Assembly (NCBI GenBank): GCA_022866005.1
Contig: JALHTV010000135.1
Coordinates: 1 to 20,529, forward strand
DNA length: 20,529 nt
Direction of reading: 5' to 3'
Source: Phycisphaerae bacterium
GTDB taxonomy: Bacteria > Planctomycetota > Phycisphaerae > SM23-33
Shown one piece after another: positions 14,134 to 20,529 of this stretch (position 1 is the first letter of the stretch; each line of letters begins with the position of its first letter). A program made the position numbers and the translations under genes. The notes below the pieces were generated by a model that was not told where the DNA came from, made no database searches, and worked only from the letters and a program-made list of their open reading frames with translations.

Positions 14134-15264
14134 CTACTTTCCTCCGGGCCCCGATGCCATCTGGAACATGGGGAGGTAAATGGAGGTCAGGATGATGGCT
14201 ACGGTAACCCCCATCCCCAAGATGACGACCGGTTCGATCATTCCGGTCAACCTCTCGAGCATGGCTTCGACTCGCTTGCGATAATACGTCGCCACCTGAT
14301 CGAGCACGGTGGCCAGTTCGCCGGACTCTTCCCCGACGCGGACCATGCTGATGACCATCGACGTGAACAAGCCGGTTTCATCCAGGGCCGCCGCCACTCG
14401 GGTCCCGGCGGCCACCCGCTGCTGGACCCGTTTCAGCGCCTCGCAGTAGACGGTGTTGCCTTGAAACACCCCTTGCATGGACCCGATGGCCTCTAGGAGC
14501 GGAAGTCCGCTGTGCAGGAGCAGCACCATGTTGGTGGCGAACCGTTCCATGTAGGCCTGGACGGCGCAGTCCCCGATCATCGGCGCCGTCAGGATCGCCC
14601 GTTGGAACAGGCGCCTGCCTGTCGGGGTTCGCAGGTAGTACCGCACCGCAAAAACCGTGCCCACGATTCCCCCCACCAGGTAGAGGCCGTCTTTCTGAAG
14701 GAAGTTGGACAGGTCGATCACCGTCTGGGTGATGGCCGGGAGCTTGGAGCCGGCCTCTTTGAAGAAGTCCGCAAACACGGGCACGACCTTCCAGAGCATC
14801 ACCACGACGGCCCCCACCGCCACACAGAGGATGATGATCGGATAGATCATGGCCGAGATGAGTTTGCCTCGCATCTCCCGCGCAGCCACGATGTGGGTGG
14901 TCAGGCTGCTCAGCACGTTGCCCAATTGCCCGCTGCCCTCCCCGGTCTTGATGACCTCGATCCACTGGCGGTCAAAGACCTTCGGGAAGTCTCCCGCTGC
15001 CTGGTGCAGGGACAGGCCCCCGGCCACGCGCTCGGCGATGGTGCGAATGACCTGGTGCATCTTGACGCTCTGCGACTGGTGGGACGAAATCCACAGGGCC
15101 TCCAGCAGCGGCGTCCCGGCGGCAAAGAGCGTCGTCAGTTGCTGGAAGAAGCGCAGCTTGTCCTCGTCCGTGATGCGGGCATGCATCTTGGAGGAGACGC
15201 GCACATGCCGCTGGAACCACGTGCCTCCAGCGGCGACGCTTTGGAGGGCTGCCTCTGGGCTCAT
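14134..15264 (-). CDS. pilC: PilC/GspF inner-membrane platform protein
   Basis: This 376-residue polytopic protein connects the cytoplasmic ATPase to the growing pilin fibre. Two T2SSF cytoplasmic domains are visible (about 33-155 and 236-358), each with the conserved acidic-glycine motif: GEGSGQL (108-114) and GEESGEL (311-317). Membrane segments lie around 137-165, 193-210 and 345-367. The length is slightly short of typical PilC (~400). ATG 15264 overlaps the ATPase stop in an ATGA junction. The GspF name is equally valid, since no secretin gene is present to separate pilus from secretion use. Confidence 0.92.
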   Translation of the reverse strand: MSPEAALQSVAAGGTWFQRHVRVSSKMHARITDEDKLRFFQQLTTLFAAGTPLLEALWISSHQSQSVKMHQVIRTIAERVAGGLSLHQAAGDFPKVFDRQWIEVIKTGEGSGQLGNVLSSLTTHIVAAREMRGKLISAMIYPIIILCVAVGAVVVMLWKVVPVFADFFKEAGSKLPAITQTVIDLSNFLQKDGLYLVGGIVGTVFAVRYYLRTPTGRRLFQRAILTAPMIGDCAVQAYMERFATNMVLLLHSGLPLLEAIGSMQGVFQGNTVYCEALKRVQQRVAAGTRVAAALDETGLFTSMVISMVRVGEESGELATVLDQVATYYRKRVEAMLERLTGMIEPVVILGMGVTVAIILTSIYLPMFQMASGPGGK

Positions 15265-16994
15265 CCTTCCTCCTCCGACTCGGCCATGCAGACGGTCAGG
15301 GCTTCCTCGAGGCTGGTCACGCCCGCGCGGACCTTGTCCAGCCCGGCGTCGGACAAGAGCATCATGTCCTGCTTCTGGGACTCTTTTCGCACCTCCGGCA
15401 AGCCCACCCCTGCGGCAATCATGTCGCGGAGCTTGGGGGTGACCCGGATGACCTCAAACAGGCCCACGCGCCCCTTGTACCCGGTATTCCGGCAGAGCTC
15501 GCAACCCTTGGGGCGGAAGTATTGCTGCTGCGGGTCCAGCCGCCACTTCTGAGATGTCTCTGTGTCCAACTGATAGGGCTCTTTGCACTTCTCGCACAGG
15601 CGGCGGACAAGACGCTGCGCTTCCACCAGCCGAAGTGCCGAGGCCAGGAGGAAGCGTTCGACGCCCATGTCCACCAGACGGTTCACCGCCGCCAGCGCAT
15701 CGTTGGTGTGCAGCGTGGAGAGCACCATGTGCCCGGTCAGGGCCGCCCGGAGACAAATCTGGGCCGTTTCCTGGTCTCGGACCTCGCCGACCATGATGAC
15801 GTCGGGGTCTTGACGCAGGAACGCACGAAGCGCCGAGGCGAAGGTCAGCCCCACCTGGGCGCGGACGTGCACCTGGTTGAGCCCCTCGAACTTGTACTCG
15901 ACGGGGTCTTCGACCGTCATCACGTTCACGTTGGGTTTGTTCAGCAGGTTGAGCGTCGCATACAGGGTGGTGCTCTTGCCGCTGCCGGTAGGCCCGGTGA
16001 CCAAGAGCAACCCGTGGGGGCTGTCGGCGGCGACCTGGAAGTCGTCGGCTTGCTTCTGGGTGAACCCCAACTTAGTGAGGTCCAGAGGGATGGCCGTCTT
16101 AGCCAGGATCCGAAGCACCATCTTCTCCCCGTAGACGGTCGGGACCGTGCTGACGCGGAGATCGACGCGCTTCTGGTCCACCGTCAGCGAGATGGACCCG
16201 TCCTGGGGGATGCGGCGCTCGGCGATGTCCATCTTGGACAGCACCTTCAGACGGCTGAGCATGGGAATGTACATCGGGCGGGGCGGTGGCGAGATCTCCT
16301 GCAATTCACCGTCGACCCGCACGCGCACCTTGACGCAGTTCTCGAAGGGCTCCAGATGAATGTCGCTGGCCTCGTTCCGCACCGACCAGGACAGAATGTG
16401 GTTCACCAGGCGGATGACGTGGCTGTCCCGGCCCTTGGGCACGGCCTTGTCCAGGTCCACCACTTCCTCCACCGCGTCCTGCTCGTCGGGGCAGGAGATG
16501 TCGTCTCCGGCCTCGGTGGTGATCTCCTTCACCATGTCGCGCTTTCCGAACAGCTCGTTGACCGCATCGTTGACCAGACTCAGCGGGGCCACCACCGGGC
16601 GAATGACCATCCTTGTGAGTAGCTGGATCTGCTCGAAGACCGTCAGGTCGGTCGGATTGGCGAACGCGACCTCCAAGACCTCGTTCTGACAGGACAGGGG
16701 GGCAATGAAGTGCTCGCGGCACAACTTCTCGCCGATCAGCTCCGTCATCTTGGGGTCTATGGGCAGGGGCTTGTCCAACTCCACCAAGGGCAGGCGCAGG
16801 TATTCTGCGTAGGCGGCTGCGATGGCGGCGTCGCTGGTCAGCTCCGAGGTGACCAGGGCCTCTTCAACCGACACGTTCGGCTGGGCCAGGGCCTTCTGCA
16901 CCTCGGGGAGGTCTTTTTCTTCCAGCAGGCCTCGCTCCAGGAGCAGCCGCACCAGCAGGGGGTATTCCAGGGCCTGGGTCTCGTGCTGCATCAT
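15261..16994 (-). CDS. pilB: PilB/GspE assembly ATPase
   Basis: This 577-residue hexameric ATPase powers pilin polymerisation. The N-terminal ~150 residues form an MshEN/GspE-N-like domain (two helical repeats, LLLERGLLEEKDLPEV and VSVEEALVTSELTSDAAI). A linker of acidic residues follows. The catalytic part shows Walker A GPTGSGKS (334-341), Asp box VEDPVEY (361-367), Walker B PDVIMVGEVRD (397-407) and His box STLHTND (426-432). A zinc-binding tetracysteine (C467, C470, C498, C501) is the mark of the PilB/GspE extension type and separates it from PilT. ATG 16994 overlaps the preceding stop (ATGA). The first MshEN repeat lacks the usual RLG start, so c-di-GMP binding by this domain is uncertain. 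Confidence 0.95.
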   Translation of the reverse strand: MMQHETQALEYPLLVRLLLERGLLEEKDLPEVQKALAQPNVSVEEALVTSELTSDAAIAAAYAEYLRLPLVELDKPLPIDPKMTELIGEKLCREHFIAPLSCQNEVLEVAFANPTDLTVFEQIQLLTRMVIRPVVAPLSLVNDAVNELFGKRDMVKEITTEAGDDISCPDEQDAVEEVVDLDKAVPKGRDSHVIRLVNHILSWSVRNEASDIHLEPFENCVKVRVRVDGELQEISPPPRPMYIPMLSRLKVLSKMDIAERRIPQDGSISLTVDQKRVDLRVSTVPTVYGEKMVLRILAKTAIPLDLTKLGFTQKQADDFQVAADSPHGLLLVTGPTGSGKSTTLYATLNLLNKPNVNVMTVEDPVEYKFEGLNQVHVRAQVGLTFASALRAFLRQDPDVIMVGEVRDQETAQICLRAALTGHMVLSTLHTNDALAAVNRLVDMGVERFLLASALRLVEAQRLVRRLCEKCKEPYQLDTETSQKWRLDPQQQYFRPKGCELCRNTGYKGRVGLFEVIRVTPKLRDMIAAGVGLPEVRKESQKQDMMLLSDAGLDKVRAGVTSLEEALTVCMAESEEEG

Positions 16995-17566
16995 GGGTTT
17001 TCGTCCTCAGAGGGGGCCGAGGTGGGCGTGGCCTCCGTCTTGTCGGTCTTGATCAGCTCGACCTTGCGACGTACGTCGCCAAACCTGAGCACGACCCCAT
17101 CGACCTCCACGCGTTCCACCACCCACGAGCGACGGGGATCGTTGCCCGAGACGAGATCACCGGGTTTGCAGATCTTGTCTCCGACGACCACGAACTGGAC
17201 GTCATCCGCCAGGAGCAGCCCCTTGAGCCCGGTGGGCAAGGGGGGCGGGGCCGCCTCCGGGTCCCACACCTCCCCGGACGGGCCCGAGGTCGGGGACTCC
17301 TCCGGCGGGGCTGTCTCCGAGGGGGCTCCTGGGGTGGTGGAACCCTCTCGGTAGCTTGCCCATCGCACGTCAAAGGGGTCTCGGTTCACCGGGCTGGCGT
17401 AGGGCTCGGGGGTCAGCAGTTCCGGATGCAGCATCTGCTCGCTGATGGGCGGGTCGTCCTTGCCTTGGGCCTTGGACACCGCCTCGGAGGGCATCACCGA
17501 ATGACAGAGATACCCCAGGAGCGCCAAGACCAAGAACGGAGCAATCTTGTCAAGCTTCTCAAGCAC
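16991..17566 (-). CDS. PilP/GspC-like periplasmic connector
   Basis: This 191-residue protein has one N-terminal membrane segment (9-24). A linker with NRDPF (61-65) is the conserved start of PilP/GspC homology regions. A Pro/Ser-rich low-complexity stretch (75-112) follows, then a small beta domain (GLLLADDVQFVVVGDKICKP and onward to 170). Such proteins connect the inner-membrane alignment complex to the outer-membrane secretin. ATG 17566 lies eight bases inside the preceding gene. The order after the PilO-like gene matches pilMNOP loci. Sequence identity to either PilP or GspC is weak, so the name rests on motif and context. Confidence 0.7.
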   Translation of the reverse strand: MLEKLDKIAPFLVLALLGYLCHSVMPSEAVSKAQGKDDPPISEQMLHPELLTPEPYASPVNRDPFDVRWASYREGSTTPGAPSETAPPEESPTSGPSGEVWDPEAAPPPLPTGLKGLLLADDVQFVVVGDKICKPGDLVSGNDPRRSWVVERVEVDGVVLRFGDVRRKVELIKTDKTEATPTSAPSEDENP

Positions 17567-18170
17567 GCTTGCCCACCAATCCCATGACCTGGACCTTCAT
17601 GATCACCGCATCGGGTAGTTTCTCTATGCGGACCACATCCACTCGCAGCAGCCTGTCAGACAGGTCCAGCCACTCCAGGAACTCCTTCAGACGAGGGTAT
17701 TGGCCCTGGACCTCCATCACCAGGCACACGGCCTTGTAGGGCCCGACCTTCCGCGGCTCCTTGGATTGCATGTCCCGAAGTCGAACGCGAGCCTCTCGAC
17801 AGCCGTCCAGCAGGTACTTCACCCATTCGTTGGTGTCGCTGTTGGCATCGATCCGGGAGGCGTACTGCTTGGTCTGCTGCCGGAGGCTTTCGACCTCGCG
17901 GATGCAGTCAAGGCGCCTCTTCTCCATGGTGATCCGCCGTCGTTGGAGGGTGATCTGGTCCGAAAGCGGCACGTAGATGGCCCCCACGGCCAGCCCCGTC
18001 ATCGCCACCAACAGCACCACGCGCATCTTGGCCGGATGCCCCAAGAACTTGACCGCGAGGGCCTTGTACTGCTGCACTTTCGCTTTGTCCAGTCCGAAGT
18101 CCATATCCACGACCCGCGGTGCCTCTGTCAAGGCGTCAAGCCGGGTGGCGCCGCCCTGGTGGCCGGCCAC
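17559..18170 (-). CDS. PilO/GspM-like alignment protein
   Basis: This 203-residue protein has a cytoplasmic N-terminus, one membrane segment (50-68), a coiled-coil (about 73-105, Arg/Glu/Leu rich) and a C-terminal ferredoxin-like beta-alpha domain (LVMEVQGQYPRLKEFLEWLD). It would pair with the PilN part of the upstream protein in the inner-membrane alignment complex. The start is given as GTG 18170, directly after the preceding stop. ATG 18104 (MDFGLDKAK) is an alternative, since neither has a clear Shine-Dalgarno site. The last eight bases overlap the PilP-like gene. Confidence 0.72.
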   Translation of the reverse strand: MAGHQGGATRLDALTEAPRVVDMDFGLDKAKVQQYKALAVKFLGHPAKMRVVLLVAMTGLAVGAIYVPLSDQITLQRRRITMEKRRLDCIREVESLRQQTKQYASRIDANSDTNEWVKYLLDGCREARVRLRDMQSKEPRKVGPYKAVCLVMEVQGQYPRLKEFLEWLDLSDRLLRVDVVRIEKLPDAVIMKVQVMGLVGKRA

Positions 18171-19685
18171 CTACTTGTTCGAACCTTGGGAACCCTCCTT
18201 CGGTTGGTCCGACGCGGGATTCTCCCTCTCCTGGGGCATCGCAAGGACCACAAACGTGGCGACCTCCTGGTCGCCTTCCTTGCGCCACTTGATCTCCGCC
18301 AGGTTGACCAAGGGAAAATCCTTCTTCAGCAAGGTCATCTCGCGCAGCGACTCCAAAAACGCATCGATGTCCTTGGGGGCTGAGCCCCGATTGGCAAACT
18401 GGGCCATTCCTCGCAGCGTCAGGGAGCGGTTCGCCTTGCGCTGCTGCCTCTTGGAGGTATCTTGCAGCTCGTAGGAGCCGGCGATGTTCGTCAGACAGGC
18501 GTTCCTGGGCAGGCGCGGGGCCAGGTCTCGGAGGTAATTGCTCCAGATGATGCGCGTGGCGAGGAACTGCTGCACCGCGCCGACCTCAGCCTGGAGCTGC
18601 TTCCGTTCGTTCTCGATCTGATTGATCTGTATCGGAGCGGCCCAGGCGAAAGAGGTGTTCTTTCGTCTCAAGGAACGGTACTCACTCTGCAACCCCCACA
18701 GGGTGCTCTGAAGGAACGACCCCATCCCCAGGATGGCCGCCACCATCAAGGCCACCAGTTTCCGAGGGAATATCTGCCCCAAGGTGGGTGGGGGGCGGAG
18801 AGAACGGAGCAGATCCAGGGAATCATGGTCCTCGCTGTGCGCCCACCGAGCCATGGCCTGACTGTATTCCGCTTCGTCGAAGTTCCTCTCATCTCGCGCC
18901 ACGACGGTCATCCCGGTCTCTTGAGTCAGTTGCTCGACCTGTGCCTTGGTCAATTGCCCCAGCACCGCCACCCCCGGAATCTCTCGGACGGAGAGGTTCT
19001 GTTTCGCGTGCACCTGGAGATGGCGGATCGCCGAGATGAGGGCCGTGATGTCCTGCCCCGCCGAGGCAAAGCGGCGCCACAACACGGGCCGACCTTGAGT
19101 GACTAGGATCGCCAGGCCGCCCGGTCTGGTGAGAATCACCTGGACGAAGACCTTCCAGCTTCGGGGCCTGCCCTTGGACCCCACCAGGGCCAAGGCCGCC
19201 CAAGGCGCCGGCACCAGACGGAAGTTGTTCACGCCGCACTGCTTCAGGTTTTGGAGCAAATCCTCGGCCAGTTCTCGTCGACAGGCGGTGATGCTGAAGG
19301 CGGTGGTTCCGCCCAGTTTCACTCGTGCTCCGTCGGCCACAGCATCGGCGGTATTGATCCAACTCGCCCCGACCATCGCCAGCAAGGCCTCAGAGGAGGG
19401 CGCCTGTTCCGGAGCAGCCTCGACCGTTCGGGACGTGAAAAAGGTCTGCTCGGCCCCCAGGCCGATGCAGACCGGTACCCACCGCCGCTGCCGCGGCGTC
19501 AGATTCGACTCCAGCCACGCCGCAAGGGCCTTGCCGGGGGTGGTGTCCTCAAGGGGCACGGACGTCGGGGCCACTGCGCGCTTGCCAAACGGCGGCGGGG
19601 CAGTGGTCGCAATCGTCAGCCGGCCCTCTGCGAAGTACACCCCCACGGCCCGCACCCACCGTCTGCTCCTGGTGTTGGTTTCCAT
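18171..19685 (-). CDS. Fused PilM-PilN (GspL-like) alignment protein
   Basis: This 504-residue protein combines two units that are separate genes in classical type IV pilus loci. Residues ~10-290 form an actin-like PilM/GspL cytoplasmic domain (VRAVGVYFAEGRLTIA at the start). One membrane segment spans 309-326, followed by a coiled-coil (355-375) and a PilN-type periplasmic domain (WSNYLRDLAPRLPRNACLTN, then SLTLRGMAQ and DAFLESLREM). The C-terminal tail is hydrophilic. ATG 19685 is chosen because AGGCGG lies just upstream; a GTG overlapping the pilin stop (19715) is an alternative. The tandem arrangement equals GspL, so the system sits between pilus and secretion nomenclature. Confidence 0.75.
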   Translation of the reverse strand: METNTRSRRWVRAVGVYFAEGRLTIATTAPPPFGKRAVAPTSVPLEDTTPGKALAAWLESNLTPRQRRWVPVCIGLGAEQTFFTSRTVEAAPEQAPSSEALLAMVGASWINTADAVADGARVKLGGTTAFSITACRRELAEDLLQNLKQCGVNNFRLVPAPWAALALVGSKGRPRSWKVFVQVILTRPGGLAILVTQGRPVLWRRFASAGQDITALISAIRHLQVHAKQNLSVREIPGVAVLGQLTKAQVEQLTQETGMTVVARDERNFDEAEYSQAMARWAHSEDHDSLDLLRSLRPPPTLGQIFPRKLVALMVAAILGMGSFLQSTLWGLQSEYRSLRRKNTSFAWAAPIQINQIENERKQLQAEVGAVQQFLATRIIWSNYLRDLAPRLPRNACLTNIAGSYELQDTSKRQQRKANRSLTLRGMAQFANRGSAPKDIDAFLESLREMTLLKKDFPLVNLAEIKWRKEGDQEVATFVVLAMPQERENPASDQPKEGSQGSNK

Positions 19686-19714
19686 CGGACCGCCTGCCTG
19701 GGGTGTATCCTCCA

Positions 19715-20137
19715 CTACGTCTGCATCGGGTTGATGTCGGGATGCTCCTCGATCGTACTGGCCGAGGGGTCGTACCCCTGGTCCGTGAAGGTCACGGTGT
19801 ACTCCCCGTAACCCGCCGAGGCACCCGTCCGGGTCAGGGTCTGGCTCCAAGAGTCCTCCAGACTGGCCGTGGACCCGGCGACGACGGCACCCGCGGTCCA
19901 GTACTTCATGTTGGTCATCTGGATGTCCAGACCGGTGACCTCAGCGGCGTAGGTGCCTTGCCGAGCGTGGTAACGTTCCTGGGCTGCTTGGATAGAGGAC
20001 AGATAGTTAAATGCCTCGGCCGCCTTGGACCGTTCCACCGACGCCAGGAACCTGGGCACGGCGAACGCGGCGAGCACGCCGATGATCACCACGACCACGG
20101 CGAGCTCAACCAAAGTGAAACCACGAGCGTTGCGCAT
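19715..20137 (-). CDS. Type IV pilin / GspG-like major pilin, copy 1
   Basis: This 140-residue prepilin has a six-residue leader MRNARG, then FTLVELAVVVVIIGVLAAFA with Glu at mature position 5. Next is VPRFLASVERSKAAEAFNYL and SSIQAAQERYHARQGTYA, the typical alpha1-loop of PilA/GspG. The C-terminal half is nearly identical to the truncated pilin at the window end. ATG 20137 has AAGGAG seven bases upstream. It begins downstream of a strong terminator, so it probably has its own promoter or depends on readthrough. It is likely the major subunit, because it has a short leader and leads the operon. Confidence 0.9.
   Translation of the reverse strand: MRNARGFTLVELAVVVVIIGVLAAFAVPRFLASVERSKAAEAFNYLSSIQAAQERYHARQGTYAAEVTGLDIQMTNMKYWTAGAVVAGSTASLEDSWSQTLTRTGASAGYGEYTVTFTDQGYDPSASTIEEHPDINPMQT
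19717..19934. repeat. Pilin duplication, copy 1 unit
   Basis: This 218-base segment matches 20312-20529 with six base differences (about 97% identical), offset by 595 bases in the same orientation. Identity starts at the stop codon and continues to the window edge, so the true repeat is longer. Confidence 0.9.
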
Positions 20138-20164
20138 GACATTCTCCTTTGTAGACCTTCCTAC

Positions 20165-20190
20165 TTGCGGGGGCATTCCCGCAATGCCCC
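20165..20190 (-). promoter_or_regulatory. Two overlapping, mutually exclusive hairpins in the pilin leader
   Basis: In the leader of copy 1, GGGGCATT (20170-20177) pairs with AATGCCCC (20183-20190). TTGCGGG (20165-20171) can instead pair with CCCGCAA (20178-20184). The stems share bases, so only one can form at a time. They lie 28-53 bases before the start codon. No T-tract follows, so any switch would more likely affect RNA stability or translation than termination. Confidence 0.4.
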
Positions 20191-20242
20191 TCCTGTCTCT
20201 ATGGGGTGCGCTTCGGCTCTTTTGGGGCGATACTTGAACAAC

Positions 20243-20280
20243 CCAAAAACGAGACGGGCTCTCCTAACCGAGAGCCCGTC
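20243..20280 (-). terminator. Rho-independent terminator after pilin copy 2
   Basis: GACGGGCTCTC (20253-20263) and GAGAGCCCGTC (20270-20280) form a perfect 11-bp stem with a six-base loop. On the minus strand it is followed by a TCGTTTTTGGG tract (five Ts, 20249-20245). It lies 30-67 bases after the stop of copy 2 and separates the two pilin genes. Confidence 0.88.
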
Positions 20281-20309
20281 AGAGGTTGCAGATCGTGTTT
20301 GGATGCCCG

Positions 20310-20528
20310 TTACGTCTGCATCGGGTTGATGTCGGGATGACCCTCGATCGTACTGGCCGAGGGGTCGTACCCCTGGTCCGTGAAGGTCACGGTGTACTCC
20401 CCGTAACCCGCCGAGGCACCCGTCCGGGTCAGGGTCTGGCTCCAAGAGTCCTCCAGACTGGTCGTGGACCCGGCGACGACGGCACCCGCGGTGAAGTACT
20501 TGATGTTGGTCATCTGGATGTCCAGACC
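20310..20528 (-). CDS. Type IV pilin / GspG-like major pilin, copy 2 (5' end outside window)
   Basis: Only the last 72 residues are visible, from GLDIQMTNIKYF to PMQT and a TAA stop (20312-20310). They match copy 1 except for Ile-for-Met and Phe-for-Trp in MTN(I/M)KY(F/W), Thr-for-Ala in ST(T/A)SLED and Gly-for-Glu in E(G/E)HP. The stop codon differs (TAA versus TAG). The gene has its own terminator, so it can be expressed on its own at a high level, which fits a major pilin. The start and leader are beyond the window. Confidence 0.88.
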   Translation of the reverse strand, partial: GLDIQMTNIKYFTAGAVVAGSTTSLEDSWSQTLTRTGASAGYGEYTVTFTDQGYDPSASTIEGHPDINPMQT

Positions 20529-20529
20529 G
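20312..20529. repeat. Pilin duplication, copy 2 unit
   Basis: This is the partner of 19717-19934. Differences cluster at three places (near the stop, one mid-segment, and three bases around the KYF/KYW codons), leaving a ~110-base run that is identical. This suggests recent duplication or ongoing gene conversion. Confidence 0.9.

Noticed and set aside
15522..16622. 366-codon plus-strand frame over the ATPase gene
   Set aside because: Antisense shadow of a PilB/GspE gene with all nucleotide-binding motifs.
15261..16994. Confident c-di-GMP binding by the ATPase N-domain
   Set aside because: The first MshEN repeat lacks the RLG-type opening residues, so only domain similarity is claimed.
1..20529. 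CRISPR arrays, tRNA or rRNA genes, insertion sequences
   Set aside because: No regularly spaced short repeats, cloverleaf-like segments, rRNA-like stretches or transposase motifs were seen by eye; a covariance-model search would be needed to exclude small RNAs.

Overview
The window is a GC-rich bacterial fragment. The mix of genes fits a planctomycete-like bacterium, perhaps near Phycisphaerae: a PEP-CTERM-type sorting tail on a secreted phosphodiesterase, an envelope-polysaccharide locus, a large secreted beta-helix protein, and a pilus operon with a fused PilM/PilN-type protein and PilZ domains. The taxonomic placement is inference from gene content, since no rRNA or marker phylogeny is available here. 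No tRNA, rRNA, CRISPR array or insertion sequence was seen.

Positions 1-5505 (+) belong to an exopolysaccharide locus. It opens with the 3' end of a surface-carbohydrate biosynthesis gene. A decayed 0.7 kb interval follows, which still carries the first ~33 codons of a family-2 glycosyltransferase on the minus strand and an unexplained minus-strand open frame. Then comes a tightly overlapping trio: a membrane GT-C (family 39-like) glycosyltransferase, a GT4 glycosyltransferase, and a polyprenyl-phosphate sugar-1-phosphate transferase that would start the repeat unit.

Positions 5613-11471 hold four singly transcribed genes of mixed orientation: a histone-deacetylase-family amidohydrolase (-), a secreted type I phosphodiesterase with a PEP-CTERM-type tail (+), a secreted right-handed beta-helix protein (-) whose 3' end overlaps it, and a membrane-anchored alpha/beta hydrolase (+). 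Good sigma70-like promoters precede the last three.

Positions 11522-20529 (-) are a type IV pilus / type II secretion-like assembly operon. In transcription order it runs: a major pilin (cut by the window end), a terminator, a second nearly identical pilin, a fused PilM-PilN/GspL-like protein, PilO-like, PilP/GspC-like, PilB/GspE ATPase, PilC/GspF platform, a stand-alone PilZ protein, a PilZ-prepilin fusion, and three more minor pseudopilins (GspI/PilV-, GspJ/PilW- and GspK/PilX-like). Most junctions overlap or are very short, so most of it should be one transcript. Secretin, retraction ATPase and prepilin peptidase are not in the window.

The most remarkable item is the PilZ-prepilin fusion at 12820-13617. 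A complete PilZ domain with both c-di-GMP-binding motifs occupies the 128-residue leader of a class III prepilin, directly before a canonical G|FTLMEL cleavage site. The topology works, because prepilin leaders face the cytoplasm where c-di-GMP is found. With a second PilZ protein one gene upstream, this suggests a pilus or pseudopilus whose minor-pilin maturation or incorporation is wired to c-di-GMP.
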